NCBI RefSeq assembly: GCF_001552635.1
Contig: NZ_BCRO01000091.1
Span: 1-41,319, forward strand
Length of the DNA stretch: 41,319 bases
From: Actinomadura hibisca NBRC 15177
GTDB lineage: Bacteria > Actinomycetota > Actinomycetes > Streptosporangiales > Streptosporangiaceae
Reading direction: 5' to 3'
Positions 7,919 through 16,335 of the stretch are shown here, one piece after another. The notes below the pieces were generated by a model. The model had not been told where the DNA came from. It saw only the letters and a list, made by a program, of their open reading frames with translations, and made no database searches. Numbering within the stretch: position 1 is the stretch's first letter; the number at the start of each line of letters is the position of its first letter. The position numbers were made by a program, and so were the translations under genes.

Positions 7919-8466
7919 ACACCACCACCCTCATCCTCACCATCATCAGCACCCTCGCCGGAGTCATCGCCGCCTACTTCGCCTACGTAGCCGTCCGCGG
8001 CCGCATCCGCCCCACTCCCCCACCGCTCCCCCCGCCCCCTCCCAACCCCACCACCACCTACGACGTCTACATCTCCTACGCCCCCGAAGACCTCCCCTGG
8101 GTCAACGACTTCGCCGCCGCCCTCAAGGACCAGCACATCGAAGTCGCCTACGACGAAGTCGTCCGCCGCCCCGGCCGCCATCGCGTCCACACCCTCCAGC
8201 AAGCCGTCCGCGACTCCGCCCACGGCCTCCTCGTCTTCAGCCACGCCTCCATGGCCGACGGCTGGGTCTCCGACGAGTACGCCCTCCTCATCGAGCGCTC
8301 CGCCCGTTCCGGCCAGCTCTTCATCCCCGTCGTCATCGAGGACGTCACCCTCCCCGAGTTCGCCGCCACCCGCTACCACTCCGACTTCCGCACCCTCCAC
8401 CCCGGCGACGCCCGCTACGACCAGCAGGTCAACGACATCGTCCGCGCCCTCCGCGAACGCCCCTAG
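7915..8466 (+). CDS. membrane-anchored TIR protein (183 aa)
   Basis: The ATG at 7915 overlaps the stop of the CHAT-STAND-TPR gene (ATGA), indicating translational coupling. Residues 4-28 form one hydrophobic segment (TTLILTIISTLAGVIAAYFA). A short basic stretch (RGRIRP) and a proline-rich linker (32-45) follow. A complete TIR domain runs from TTYDVYISYAPEDLPW to RALRERP. The catalytic-type motif is W117-V-S-D-E121-Y, keeping the W+4 glutamate. The basic residues after the helix predict the TIR domain on the cytoplasmic side. Compared with the soluble TIR at 3407 it adds only the anchor and linker, so the two look like soluble and membrane-tethered versions of one effector. The coding DNA is strikingly C-rich compared with the gene before it, as is the start of the next gene, suggesting a different history. 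Function in defence is inferred from context. Confidence 0.88.
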   Translation: MNTTTLILTIISTLAGVIAAYFAYVAVRGRIRPTPPPLPPPPPNPTTTYDVYISYAPEDLPWVNDFAAALKDQHIEVAYDEVVRRPGRHRVHTLQQAVRDSAHGLLVFSHASMADGWVSDEYALLIERSARSGQLFIPVVIEDVTLPEFAATRYHSDFRTLHPGDARYDQQVNDIVRALRERP

Positions 8467-8521
8467 CTCCCCGTGCGTCCAACCCCATGACAGGCCCCGC
8501 ACGGTGAAGGCCAGGTGAGCC

Positions 8522-11500
8522 ATGAACTCCTGTAGCGTCTTCATCTCCTACGCCCCCACCGACGCCGCATGGGTCCGCGCCCTTACCCCTCCCCTCCTCG
8601 AAGCCGGTGTTGCCATCGCCTACGACGCCCTCGTCCTCGGGCCCGGCGCCGTCGCCGTCCACCGGCTCGAAGACGCCATCCGCGATTCCGCCGCCGGGCT
8701 CCTCATCACCAGCCGCGCCGCCCTCAGCGAAGCCTGGGTCCGCGAGGAGTACGCCGCGCTCATGCGCCGCTCCATCGAAGGCGGCCGCCGCTTCGTCCCT
8801 GTCCTCATCGAGGACGTCGAGCTTCCCGAGTTCGCCGCCAACCGTTACTGCTGCGACCTCCGCAACGCCGACGGCGAGGAATTCGCCCGCCGCGTCTCCG
8901 AGCTCGCCCGCGTCCTCCGCGGTGACGGTCCCGAGCTTCCCCAGCCCGGCCCGCCCGTCCGGCCCGGCACCGGTGTCCGGCCCGAAGGGCCCCAGCGGTT
9001 CGTGTTGCGCGTCTCCGAAGCCGCCGTCGAGCTGCGCCGTGAGGACACCGGCGCCCTGCTCGCCGAGCATGTCCCCGCCGGGTTCACCCACCGCCTGGAC
9101 GATCTCCGCCGCCACCTTGAGAACGCCCGCGGCTCCGACGTCCACCTCACCAAGGGCGACGCCGCAGGTCCCGATGCCCTCCTCGACGCCTTCGGCCGCT
9201 CGCTTGGTTCCGCTTTCCTCGACGGGCCCGCCGGAGCCGCCCTGGCCGGGCAGCTTGCCGAGGCCGAGCGGTTGAACGCCACCTTGCGACTCGGGCTCGA
9301 ATGCGCCGAACCGCTTGCTGATCTCCCCTGGGAAGCCCTCGTCCTCCCTGGTCAAGCCGAGCCTCTCGCGCTCCATCCGAGGGTCCGCCTCTACCGTCGC
9401 CAGGCCGCCGGGCAGACGCCCGCCATGGCCATCCCCGGCCCGCTCCGCATCCTTGTCGCCGTCGCCGGGCCCGAGTCGCCCGGCGACGACATGACCCTCG
9501 ACCTCGAAGCCGAGCTTCAGAAGATCCTCGGTGCCGTCGAGTCCGCCCGGCACCCCGTCGATCCCCGCCGCAAGGCCCACGTCCGCATCCTCAACGAAGG
9601 CACGCTGGAGTCCATCCGCGACGCCCTTCTCCAGGAGCGCTTCCACGTCCTCCATATTTCTTGCCACGCCGAGCCCGGCGCGCTGCTGCTGGAGGACGAG
9701 CAGGGCGGCGTCGACCGTGTCACCACCGAGCGCTTCGTCCGCGACCTGCTGCCGCCCGATCGTGGTGTTCCGCTGGTCGTGTTGTCGGGCTGTTCCACGG
9801 CCCGCGCCGAGGGGCCTGAGCTGGGCGGGCTCGCCCGTGGGCTCGCGCAGGCCGGGGTTCCCGCTGTGCTGGCGATGACCGCGCCCGTCACCGACGTCTA
9901 CGCGACCGCCCTGGCCGAGATGCTCTACCGCGAGCTCGCCATCCGCGACGCCCCCGAAGCCCTGCCCGCCTTCTGTGACGCGCGCCGTCGGCTGGAGGAG
10001 GCCCGGCGGCGGCTGCCCGAGGAAGATCCGTACGCGGCGTTGGTCGAGTGGGCCACGCCCGCGTTGTTCCTGCGTGGGCCATCGTTGCGGCTGTACGACC
10101 CGGCCGCGCCGTTCGAGGAGATCGCGCCGGTCGTGGAGCAGCAGTACGCCGAGGGTGTTCCGTTGCGGCAGGTCGGCGAGTTCGTCGGGCGTCGTGGTGA
10201 GATCCGGCGGTTGCGCCGGGCGCTGCGCGGCAGTGCGCGGGGCGTCCTGCTGCACGGGATCGGCGGGCTCGGCAAGAGCAGCCTCGCCGTCGAACTGCTG
10301 CGGCGGCTCGGCGCGGACGCGGGGCTGGTGGTATCGGCGGTCGGCCAGACCACGACCGAGCAGATCCTCACCTCGATGGCCGAACGCCTGGCCGCAACGT
10401 TCCGCGACGAGGTCGTCCAGAGCGCCGCCCAGCTTTTGTGGGACGCCAAGCAACCCTGGCAGGCGCGGTTGCGTGGCATCGCCCCGTTGCTGGCGCGGCT
10501 TCCGGTGACACTGCTGCTCGACAACTTCGAGGACAACCTCGACCTGCACGGCTCCGAGCCCGTCCCGCACGACGCCGACCTCGCCGAGTTCCTGGCGACC
10601 TGGCTTCGGCTGCCCGGTCGGCATCGGCTGCTCGTCACCAGCCGCTACACCTTCCCGCTGCCCCGCCGCTCGGAACGCCTGCTGGTCGCCGACCACCTCG
10701 GGCCGCTGTCGTGGGCCGAGACCCGCAAGCTGATGTGGCGGCTGGCCGCGCTGGAACGGCTCGCGCCCGCCGACCAGCGGCGCGCCTGGGCCGACGTCGG
10801 CGGCCACCCCCGCACGCTGGAGTACCTGGACGCGCTGCTCAGGTCCGGCACGGCCCAGTTCCACGACGTCCAGGAGCAGTTGGAAGACCTGCTGGAGCGG
10901 CGCGGCATCGCCGATCCCGACGCCTGGTTCCGCGAGGCCGGGCGCGACTTCGACGGCGCGCTCGCCGAGAGCATCACGCTGACCGTGGACGACGTCCTGC
11001 TCGGCGAGCTGCTCGACCGGCTCAGCGATCTCGAACGCGACGTGCTGGTCGGCATGTCGGTCTACCGCACCCCCGCGCCCGCCCTGGCGGGGGCCTGGTG
11101 GATCGCCGAGCCTGCGGCGTTCCTGTCGGACTCCGGCCGGAATGCCCGGCTGGAGCGGCTGAACCGCCTGTTCGAAGAGGCCGGGCCAGACGCCGGGCTC
11201 GCCGACCTCGGCCTGCCGGAGGAGGAGCAGGAGCAGGCGGCACGGGACGTGGCGTCGCTGTCCATGCCGCCGGTCGAGCCGCCGCCCGGTCTGGAGGAGG
11301 CGATGCGCACCCTGGTCCGGCTGGGCTTGTTGTCCCGCACGCCGACGCCCGAAACCCCCATGTACACGATGCACCGGTGGACCGCCGGGACGCTCACCGG
11401 TCTCGCCGGGCCGGAGGCGATCGTCAAGGCGCACCGGGCCGCCGCCGTGCGCCTGGGATGGATGTGGCAACACTGGCGGCCCGAGGCTCTGGTGGAGATC

Positions 11501-12667
11501 GGCGTCCTGCTCGAAGTCCGCCACCACGCCGAGGCCGCCGGCGATCGGAAGCTGGCGATCTCCTTCGCCTACACCGCCCTCAACCGCCTTCAGGAGCGAG
11601 GGGTGTGGGGCTGGCAGCGGCAGCTCCTCGCCGAACTCCTCGGCCAGGTCGAGCCCGACTCCCTGGAATACGCGTCGATCCTGATGCGGCTCGGCGACAT
11701 CGCCCTGAACCTCGGCGACTACGACCAGGCGCTGGAGCACTACAAGAGCGCGCTGGAGATCCGCGAGCGGGAGGGCGACGAGGCCGGTGTGGCGAGCTGC
11801 TACAACCAGCTCGGCGGCGTCGCGACCGAGTGCGGGGCCTTCCAGCAGGCGCAGGAGTGGCTGGAGCGGGCGCTGGAGATCAGCGAGCGGCTCGGCGACC
11901 GGCGCAACCTCGCCAACGCGCATCTGGAACTGAGCAACCTGCTGCTCCAGCAGTTGCGGATGGCGGAGGCCGCGCGGCACTGCGAGGAGAGCCTGCGGTT
12001 GTTCGAGCTGCTGGACGACCGGCAGGAGGTGGGCGGGGTCGGCTACCAGCTCGCCATGATCGTGCAGGAGCTGGGCGAGGTGGACCGGTCGCAGGAGTTG
12101 CTGGAACGCTCGCTGGAGATCGCCCGGGAGACCGACCAGCAGATCATGATCTCCCGGATCCAGCACGAGATGGGCAACCTCGCCCGGCTGCGCGGGGACC
12201 CCGGTACCGCCGTGGAGTTGTACCACCAGTCCCTGGCGTTGAAGGAGCGCACCGGCAATCGGACGGGCATGGCGGTGAGCTACGTGGCGCTGGGCAGCAT
12301 CGCGCGCGAGCAGGGCGACATCGAGCACGCGCTGAGCTGGTTCTCCCGCGCGCTGGAGCTCAACCACCAGCTCGGCCGCACCGCGATGGTGGCGACGTGC
12401 CTGCTCGACATGGGCGGGATGCACGCCGAGCTAGGCGACCTGCCCGAGGCCATCCGGTACGCGGCCGCGAGCCTGCCGCTGCTGTTGCAGGTCGAGTCGC
12501 CCGCCGTGCCGCAGGCCGTGCTGCGGCTGGCTCGCTGCCGCGAGCTGATGGGCGACGAGGCCGCGTTCCGGAGCGTGCTCGCCGAGTGCATGTCGGACGA
12601 GCTCACTGAGCTGCTCTACGAGGCGTTCGAGGCGAACGCCGCTACTCCAGAGGGCGGAAGTGGGTGA
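8522..12667 (+). CDS. intact TIR-CHAT-STAND NTPase-TPR protein (1381 aa)
   Basis: The ATG at 8522 follows AGGTGAG by 4-5 nt. Domains in order: TIR (1-135; NSCSVFISYAPTDAAW, W72-V-R-E-E76-Y with the catalytic-type glutamate). A linker contains FVLRVSEAAVELR. CHAT is about 230-530 (HISCHAEPGALLLED with H near 378-382, LSGCSTA near 422-428). The STAND NTPase is about 560-900 (GIGGLGKSS near 580, LLLDNFEDN near 665, TSRYTFPLP, VGGHPRTLEYLDALL near 760). Diverged TPRs are about 1040-1330 (for example GDYDQALEHYKSALEIRERE). It is the full-length reference for its two damaged or truncated paralogs. It probably senses a trigger through the TPRs, oligomerises through the NTPase and activates CHAT proteolysis and/or TIR NAD+ cleavage. 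That order is inference from STAND biology. Its 3' end overlaps the convergent acetoacetate-CoA ligase gene by 26 bp. Confidence 0.93.
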   Translation: MNSCSVFISYAPTDAAWVRALTPPLLEAGVAIAYDALVLGPGAVAVHRLEDAIRDSAAGLLITSRAALSEAWVREEYAALMRRSIEGGRRFVPVLIEDVELPEFAANRYCCDLRNADGEEFARRVSELARVLRGDGPELPQPGPPVRPGTGVRPEGPQRFVLRVSEAAVELRREDTGALLAEHVPAGFTHRLDDLRRHLENARGSDVHLTKGDAAGPDALLDAFGRSLGSAFLDGPAGAALAGQLAEAERLNATLRLGLECAEPLADLPWEALVLPGQAEPLALHPRVRLYRRQAAGQTPAMAIPGPLRILVAVAGPESPGDDMTLDLEAELQKILGAVESARHPVDPRRKAHVRILNEGTLESIRDALLQERFHVLHISCHAEPGALLLEDEQGGVDRVTTERFVRDLLPPDRGVPLVVLSGCSTARAEGPELGGLARGLAQAGVPAVLAMTAPVTDVYATALAEMLYRELAIRDAPEALPAFCDARRRLEEARRRLPEEDPYAALVEWATPALFLRGPSLRLYDPAAPFEEIAPVVEQQYAEGVPLRQVGEFVGRRGEIRRLRRALRGSARGVLLHGIGGLGKSSLAVELLRRLGADAGLVVSAVGQTTTEQILTSMAERLAATFRDEVVQSAAQLLWDAKQPWQARLRGIAPLLARLPVTLLLDNFEDNLDLHGSEPVPHDADLAEFLATWLRLPGRHRLLVTSRYTFPLPRRSERLLVADHLGPLSWAETRKLMWRLAALERLAPADQRRAWADVGGHPRTLEYLDALLRSGTAQFHDVQEQLEDLLERRGIADPDAWFREAGRDFDGALAESITLTVDDVLLGELLDRLSDLERDVLVGMSVYRTPAPALAGAWWIAEPAAFLSDSGRNARLERLNRLFEEAGPDAGLADLGLPEEEQEQAARDVASLSMPPVEPPPGLEEAMRTLVRLGLLSRTPTPETPMYTMHRWTAGTLTGLAGPEAIVKAHRAAAVRLGWMWQHWRPEALVEIGVLLEVRHHAEAAGDRKLAISFAYTALNRLQERGVWGWQRQLLAELLGQVEPDSLEYASILMRLGDIALNLGDYDQALEHYKSALEIREREGDEAGVASCYNQLGGVATECGAFQQAQEWLERALEISERLGDRRNLANAHLELSNLLLQQLRMAEAARHCEESLRLFELLDDRQEVGGVGYQLAMIVQELGEVDRSQELLERSLEIARETDQQIMISRIQHEMGNLARLRGDPGTAVELYHQSLALKERTGNRTGMAVSYVALGSIAREQGDIEHALSWFSRALELNHQLGRTAMVATCLLDMGGMHAELGDLPEAIRYAAASLPLLLQVESPAVPQAVLRLARCRELMGDEAAFRSVLAECMSDELTELLYEAFEANAATPEGGSG

Positions 12668-14591
12668 GGCTCTCCGGGTTCGCCATCGAGTCGCGGTTGG
12701 CCGCCTTGTCTGCGGGAGTGCCTAGCAGGATTTTGCGGACTGGGACCTCCAGCTTCTTGCCTGACAGTGTTCTTGGGACGCTTGGTACTTCGGTGATCTC
12801 GTCGGGGACGTGGCGAGGGGATAGTGCCGAGCGGATTTCACGCTTGAGGCGATTCGTCAGGTCGTCGGTCAGTTCCGCTTCCGGGGCCAGCTGCACGTAC
12901 AGCAGCAGGCGGCCCTCCTGGCCCAGCCGACCCGTGTCGATGACCAGGCTGTCGGCGATCTCCTCGAACGCCTCCACCACCCGGTAGAAGTCGGCGGTGC
13001 CCATCCGGATGCCGCCCCGGTTCAGGGTCGAGTCGGAGCGGCCGTAGATCACGCAGCCGCCGTCCGGGCGCACCTTGATCCAGTCGCCGTGCCGCCACAC
13101 GCCCGGGAACATCTCGAAGTAGGACTCGCGGTAGCGCTCGCCGCCGGAGTCGTTCCAGAAGAACACCGGCATCGACGGCATCGGCTCGGTGATCACCAGC
13201 TCGCCGACCTCGTCGACGACCGGCTTCCCGTCGTCGCCGTACGCCTCCACCTTCGCGCCCAGCCCCCGGCACTGGATGACGCCCGCGTACAGCGGCAGCA
13301 CCGGCGACGGCCCGACGAAGCCCGTGCACAGGTCCGTGCCGCCGGAGAACGAACCCAGCAGCAGGTCCCGGCCCACGTGCTCGTACACCCACGCGAAGCC
13401 CTCGGGCGGCAGCGGCGAGCCGGTCGAGCCGATGCCGCGCAGCCGCGACAGGTCCAGTTCGGAGCCGGGGCTGCGGCCCGCCTTGAGCGAGGCCGTGATG
13501 TAGGGCGCGCCCACGCCCAGGTAGGTGGTGCCCGTCTCGGCGGCGAGCGTCCACAGGTCCAGCGGCGCGCCGTCGTACATGACGATCGTGGACCCGACCA
13601 GCAGCGCGCCGACCAGGTAGTTCCACATCATCCAGCCGGTGGTGGTGTACCAGAGGAACACGTCGCCGGGGCCGAGGTCCTGGTGGAACGACAGGGCCTT
13701 CAGGTGTTCCAGCACGACGCCGCCGTGGCCGTGCACGATCGGCTTGGGCAGGCCCGTGGTGCCCGAGGAGTACACGACCCACAGCGGGTGGTCGAACGGG
13801 ACGGGCTCGAACTCCAGGTCGTGGCCGGGCCGGGGCAGGTCGGCGTAGGAGGTCGTGCCCTCCAGCGTCGCGGCGGGGTCCAGGTAGGGGATGAGGACGG
13901 TCGCGTTCAGCGTGGGCAGCGCGTCGCGGATCTCGGCGACGGTGTCGCGGCGGTCGAAGCTCTTCCCGTTGTAGGCGTAGCCGTCCACGGCGACCAGGAC
14001 GGTGGGCTCGATCTGCGCGAACCGGTCGATCACCGAGGAGGAGCCGAAGTCCGGCGAGCAGGACGACCACACCGCGCCGAGCGACGCGGCGGCCAGGAAG
14101 CAGACCAGCGCCTCGGGGATGTTGGGGACGTAGGCGGCGACGCGGTCGCCCTTGCCGACGCCGAGCGCGGCGAGTCCGGCGCGCACCTCGGCGACGTGCG
14201 CGGCGAGCTCGCGGCGGCTGATGACGCGGTGGCCCCCCGCTTCGGAGCGGAAGACGACGGCGGTCTCGTCGGGGTGCTCGTCGGCCCGGCGGAGGGCGGT
14301 GGCGGCGTAGTTGAGGGTGGCGGAGGGGAACCAGCGCAGGCCGTCCACGGGCGTGGGGCCGCCGGTGCGGACGGGCCCGTCACCGCGCTCGCCGACGACG
14401 TCGAAGTAGTCCCAGACCGCGTCCCAGAAGGCGTCGACCTCGGTGACCGACCAGTTCCACAGGTCCTCCTGCGATTCGGTCGGCACCCCCCGGTCCATCA
14501 GCCAGTGCCGGAATCGGGTGACGCGGGCGTTGGCGACGACCGTCTCGGACGGCTCCCACAGCGGAGCGCCCTCGGAGACCTGGGACGACAT
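12642..14591 (-). CDS. acetoacetate-CoA ligase (acetoacetyl-CoA synthetase)
   Basis: This ANL-superfamily adenylating enzyme of about 649 aa, the usual length for acetoacetyl-CoA synthetases, activates acetoacetate to acetoacetyl-CoA using ATP. Visible motifs are the P-loop-like YSSGTTGLPKPIVHGHGG, TTTGWMMWNY, the FSGGTDLCTGF segment, YGRSDSTLNRGGIRMGTADFY and the C-terminal LSGKKLEVPVRKIL with the catalytic lysine region. An N-terminal ACAS-type extension (LWEPSE, FRHWL, LWNWSV) supports AACS over a generic acyl-CoA ligase. AGGAGG (14607-14602) is 9-10 nt before the ATG at 14591, which I prefer to the GTG at 14597, only 3-4 nt from the SD. The enzyme probably serves ketone-body or leucine-derived acetoacetate use. 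It is convergent with the TIR-CHAT gene and marks the border of that island. Confidence 0.93.
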   Translation of the reverse strand: MSSQVSEGAPLWEPSETVVANARVTRFRHWLMDRGVPTESQEDLWNWSVTEVDAFWDAVWDYFDVVGERGDGPVRTGGPTPVDGLRWFPSATLNYAATALRRADEHPDETAVVFRSEAGGHRVISRRELAAHVAEVRAGLAALGVGKGDRVAAYVPNIPEALVCFLAAASLGAVWSSCSPDFGSSSVIDRFAQIEPTVLVAVDGYAYNGKSFDRRDTVAEIRDALPTLNATVLIPYLDPAATLEGTTSYADLPRPGHDLEFEPVPFDHPLWVVYSSGTTGLPKPIVHGHGGVVLEHLKALSFHQDLGPGDVFLWYTTTGWMMWNYLVGALLVGSTIVMYDGAPLDLWTLAAETGTTYLGVGAPYITASLKAGRSPGSELDLSRLRGIGSTGSPLPPEGFAWVYEHVGRDLLLGSFSGGTDLCTGFVGPSPVLPLYAGVIQCRGLGAKVEAYGDDGKPVVDEVGELVITEPMPSMPVFFWNDSGGERYRESYFEMFPGVWRHGDWIKVRPDGGCVIYGRSDSTLNRGGIRMGTADFYRVVEAFEEIADSLVIDTGRLGQEGRLLLYVQLAPEAELTDDLTNRLKREIRSALSPRHVPDEITEVPSVPRTLSGKKLEVPVRKILLGTPADKAANRDSMANPESLTHFRPLE

Positions 14592-14674
14592 GGGCACTTC
14601 CCTCCTGCCGCGCCCCGGTGCGCGGCATCCCCCAGCTTATGTCCGCAACCTGCGCCGCGCGGGGGCCGCCCCCG

Positions 14675-15070
14675 TCAGGTTCCGTAGGACTCGGCGCCGC
14701 AGACGGGGCAGAGTCCGTGCTTGGAGGTGGTGTGCACTTCGGTGCGGCAGGTGGTGCAGCGACCGGACTGGCAGATCGAGCCTCGGACGCCCAGCGGGTC
14801 GCCGTCGTAGTGGGCGGGGTCGGGATAGCCGACGGCTGAGAGTTCCCAGCCTTCGCCGGTGCGGAGTGGGGGTTCGTCGTCTTCGGGCAGGACGCGGGAG
14901 GCGACGGCCAGCACGTAGTGGGCTTCCTGGGAACTCTCGGTGCCCGGCCAGGGGCTGCGTTCGGCGAACACGCGGCGGAGGGCGTCGACGAACTCGCTGT
15001 CGGGCAGGTTCAGCAGCAGGTCGGCCGGGTCGGTGCCGGAGCGTTTGGGTTTGCGGCGGGGCTTGGCCAT
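14675..15070 (-). CDS. small zinc-ribbon protein of unknown function (131 aa)
   Basis: The N-terminus is very basic (MAKPRRKPKRSG). The middle is an acidic/hydrophobic stretch (LLLNLPDSEFVDALRRVF), and the C-terminus has two CxxC pairs (C-T-T-C-R and C-P-V-C-G) typical of a zinc ribbon, ending in GAESYGT. The ATG at 15070 lies 4 nt after the stop of the upstream cupin gene, so it is the third gene of a HAD-cupin-ribbon operon. I do not recognise a family. A nucleic-acid or partner-protein binding role is only suggested by the ribbon. Confidence 0.7.
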   Translation of the reverse strand: MAKPRRKPKRSGTDPADLLLNLPDSEFVDALRRVFAERSPWPGTESSQEAHYVLAVASRVLPEDDEPPLRTGEGWELSAVGYPDPAHYDGDPLGVRGSICQSGRCTTCRTEVHTTSKHGLCPVCGAESYGT

Positions 15071-15074
15071 GGGG

Positions 15075-15515
15075 TCAGGCGGGCGTGGTGTTGTAGGCGG
15101 CGCGTAGTTCCGTCAGGCGCGCCGCGTCCAACTCCTCGCCCTTCTCCAGGGCACGGTGGATCTCGCGGAAGTAGTTCTCGTAACCCGCCGGCGTCAGGAT
15201 GAACAGGCAGCGCGCCCAGCCGGACGACGCGTTGCGGAAGCCGTGGGCGACGCCGCGCGGCACCGACACCGTGCCGCCCGCGCCCACCGTCCGGACGCCG
15301 TCGGCCAGGTCGAAGGCGATCTCGCCGTCGAGGATCTGGAAGTGCTCCTCGTGGCCGTGGTGGACGTGCGGGGCCGCGCCCAGCGCGCCCGGCGGGAAGG
15401 TGTACTCGACGATGGCCAGGGAGCCGCCGGTGTGCTCGCCGGACAGCCGGACCAGGTACTCCCCGGCGGGCGCGCGGAGCCGTTCGGCCTCGTCGGGGGT
15501 GATCAGGGCCGTCAT
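15075..15515 (-). CDS. small cupin-domain protein (146 aa)
   Basis: This is a single-domain cupin. The first cupin motif is seen in APHVHHGHEEHFQILDGEIAF (two metal-type His, a Glu and a further His), and the second in VPRGVAHGFRNAS. The ATG (15515-15513) overlaps the TGA of the upstream HAD gene (ATGA), so the two are translationally coupled. The C-terminal helix-rich tail (FREIHRALEKGEELDAARL) is outside the barrel. Small cupins of this kind bind a metal and may isomerise, oxidise or only sense small molecules. The substrate is not predictable here. Pairing with a HAD phosphatase suggests a small phosphorylated or sugar-like metabolite, which is inference. Confidence 0.85.
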   Translation of the reverse strand: MTALITPDEAERLRAPAGEYLVRLSGEHTGGSLAIVEYTFPPGALGAAPHVHHGHEEHFQILDGEIAFDLADGVRTVGAGGTVSVPRGVAHGFRNASSGWARCLFILTPAGYENYFREIHRALEKGEELDAARLTELRAAYNTTPA

Positions 15516-16219
15516 CGGGCGAGGTCCATGACGGCGGACACGACCTCGTCGGTGTCGGCGAGGGTGGCCAGGACGTGGTCGGCGCCTGCTGCGCGCAGTT
15601 CGGCGGCCGTCGCGCTGCCGGTGGCGACCGCGATGATCGGGGAGCCCGCGATGTGGGCGGCCTGCACGTCGCGGGGCGAGTCGGCGATGTAGACGGTGGC
15701 GGACTCGCCGTAGCGCGTGTTCTGGGCCGTGCCCATGCGGCTGCGGACCAGTTCCAGCAAGGCCGCCTTGCTGTACACGCCGTTCTCGTAGCCGCCGTTG
15801 GACAGGTCGAGGTGGTCGGCCAGGCCCAGTTCGCTGATCTTGAGGACGGCGTTGGGCTGGAGCGAGCCCGTCAGCACCGACTGCGCGAGGCCGGGCACCC
15901 GGGCCAGCGCGGCGACGGCCTCGCGCGCGCCCGCCAGCACGCGGCCGTGGGTGCGCAGGTCGGCGCGGCGGGCGGCGAACGCGTCGGTCAGCGCGACCAT
16001 GAAGGCGGGCAGGTGGTCGTCGGTCGTGACGATGTCGTTGAACGCCAGCGTCTCGAAGATGATCTCGGACTCGGTGCGGCCGGGCGTGGGGGCCAGCCGG
16101 ACCAGGCGGCGGCCGGTGGTGCGCTGGAACGCCTCGGCGTAGGCGTCGCGGGCGACCCGCCCGACGTCGACCAGCGTGTGGTCGACGTTCCACAGCACCA
16201 GCCGGTTCGGCGTCGTCAT
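15512..16219 (-). CDS. HAD-superfamily protein with Asn in place of the nucleophile Asp
   Basis: This 235-aa protein has a HAD fold with a helical cap. Motif I reads LVLWNVDHTLVD: Asn11 (codon AAC) sits where the first, nucleophilic Asp of DxDxT is normally found, and Asp13 is kept. Motif II is VLTGS, a motif III lysine may be in YSKAALL, and motif IV is YIADSPRDVQAA. The start ATG at 16219 is chosen over an upstream in-frame start because AAAGGA lies 6-7 nt before it and HAD homology starts directly after. It is the first gene of an operon with the cupin (4-bp overlap) and the zinc-ribbon protein. The Asn may abolish phosphatase turnover, or the family may tolerate it. I cannot tell which. 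Confidence 0.87.
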   Translation of the reverse strand: MTTPNRLVLWNVDHTLVDVGRVARDAYAEAFQRTTGRRLVRLAPTPGRTESEIIFETLAFNDIVTTDDHLPAFMVALTDAFAARRADLRTHGRVLAGAREAVAALARVPGLAQSVLTGSLQPNAVLKISELGLADHLDLSNGGYENGVYSKAALLELVRSRMGTAQNTRYGESATVYIADSPRDVQAAHIAGSPIIAVATGSATAAELRAAGADHVLATLADTDEVVSAVMDLAR

Positions 16220-16335
16220 CCCAGTCCTTTGGCGTGGTCGGATACGGGCGCCCTTATCGTCGGGCTTGGCAGGCGATGACCGCAACCGGACGCCGGGCCG
16301 ATGCGGACCGCCTTCCCACTTCCCGCGACCGCCAC
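16220..16335. other. short upstream region of the HAD operon
   Basis: This stretch lies between the HAD gene start and the structured element. It holds the AAAGGA SD of the HAD gene and should carry its promoter, but I see no clear -10/-35 pair and no gene. Confidence 0.4.

Noticed and set aside
8429..12424. 1331-codon open frame on the minus strand opposite the intact TIR-CHAT gene
   Set aside because: It is the antisense shadow of a well-supported plus-strand gene in high-GC DNA. Its translation is repetitive and low-complexity with no recognisable domain.
13089..14687. 532-codon plus-strand frame opposite the acetoacetate-CoA ligase gene
   Set aside because: The minus-strand frame carries clear ANL motifs. 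The plus frame is rich in G/A/R/V low-complexity sequence with no motif.
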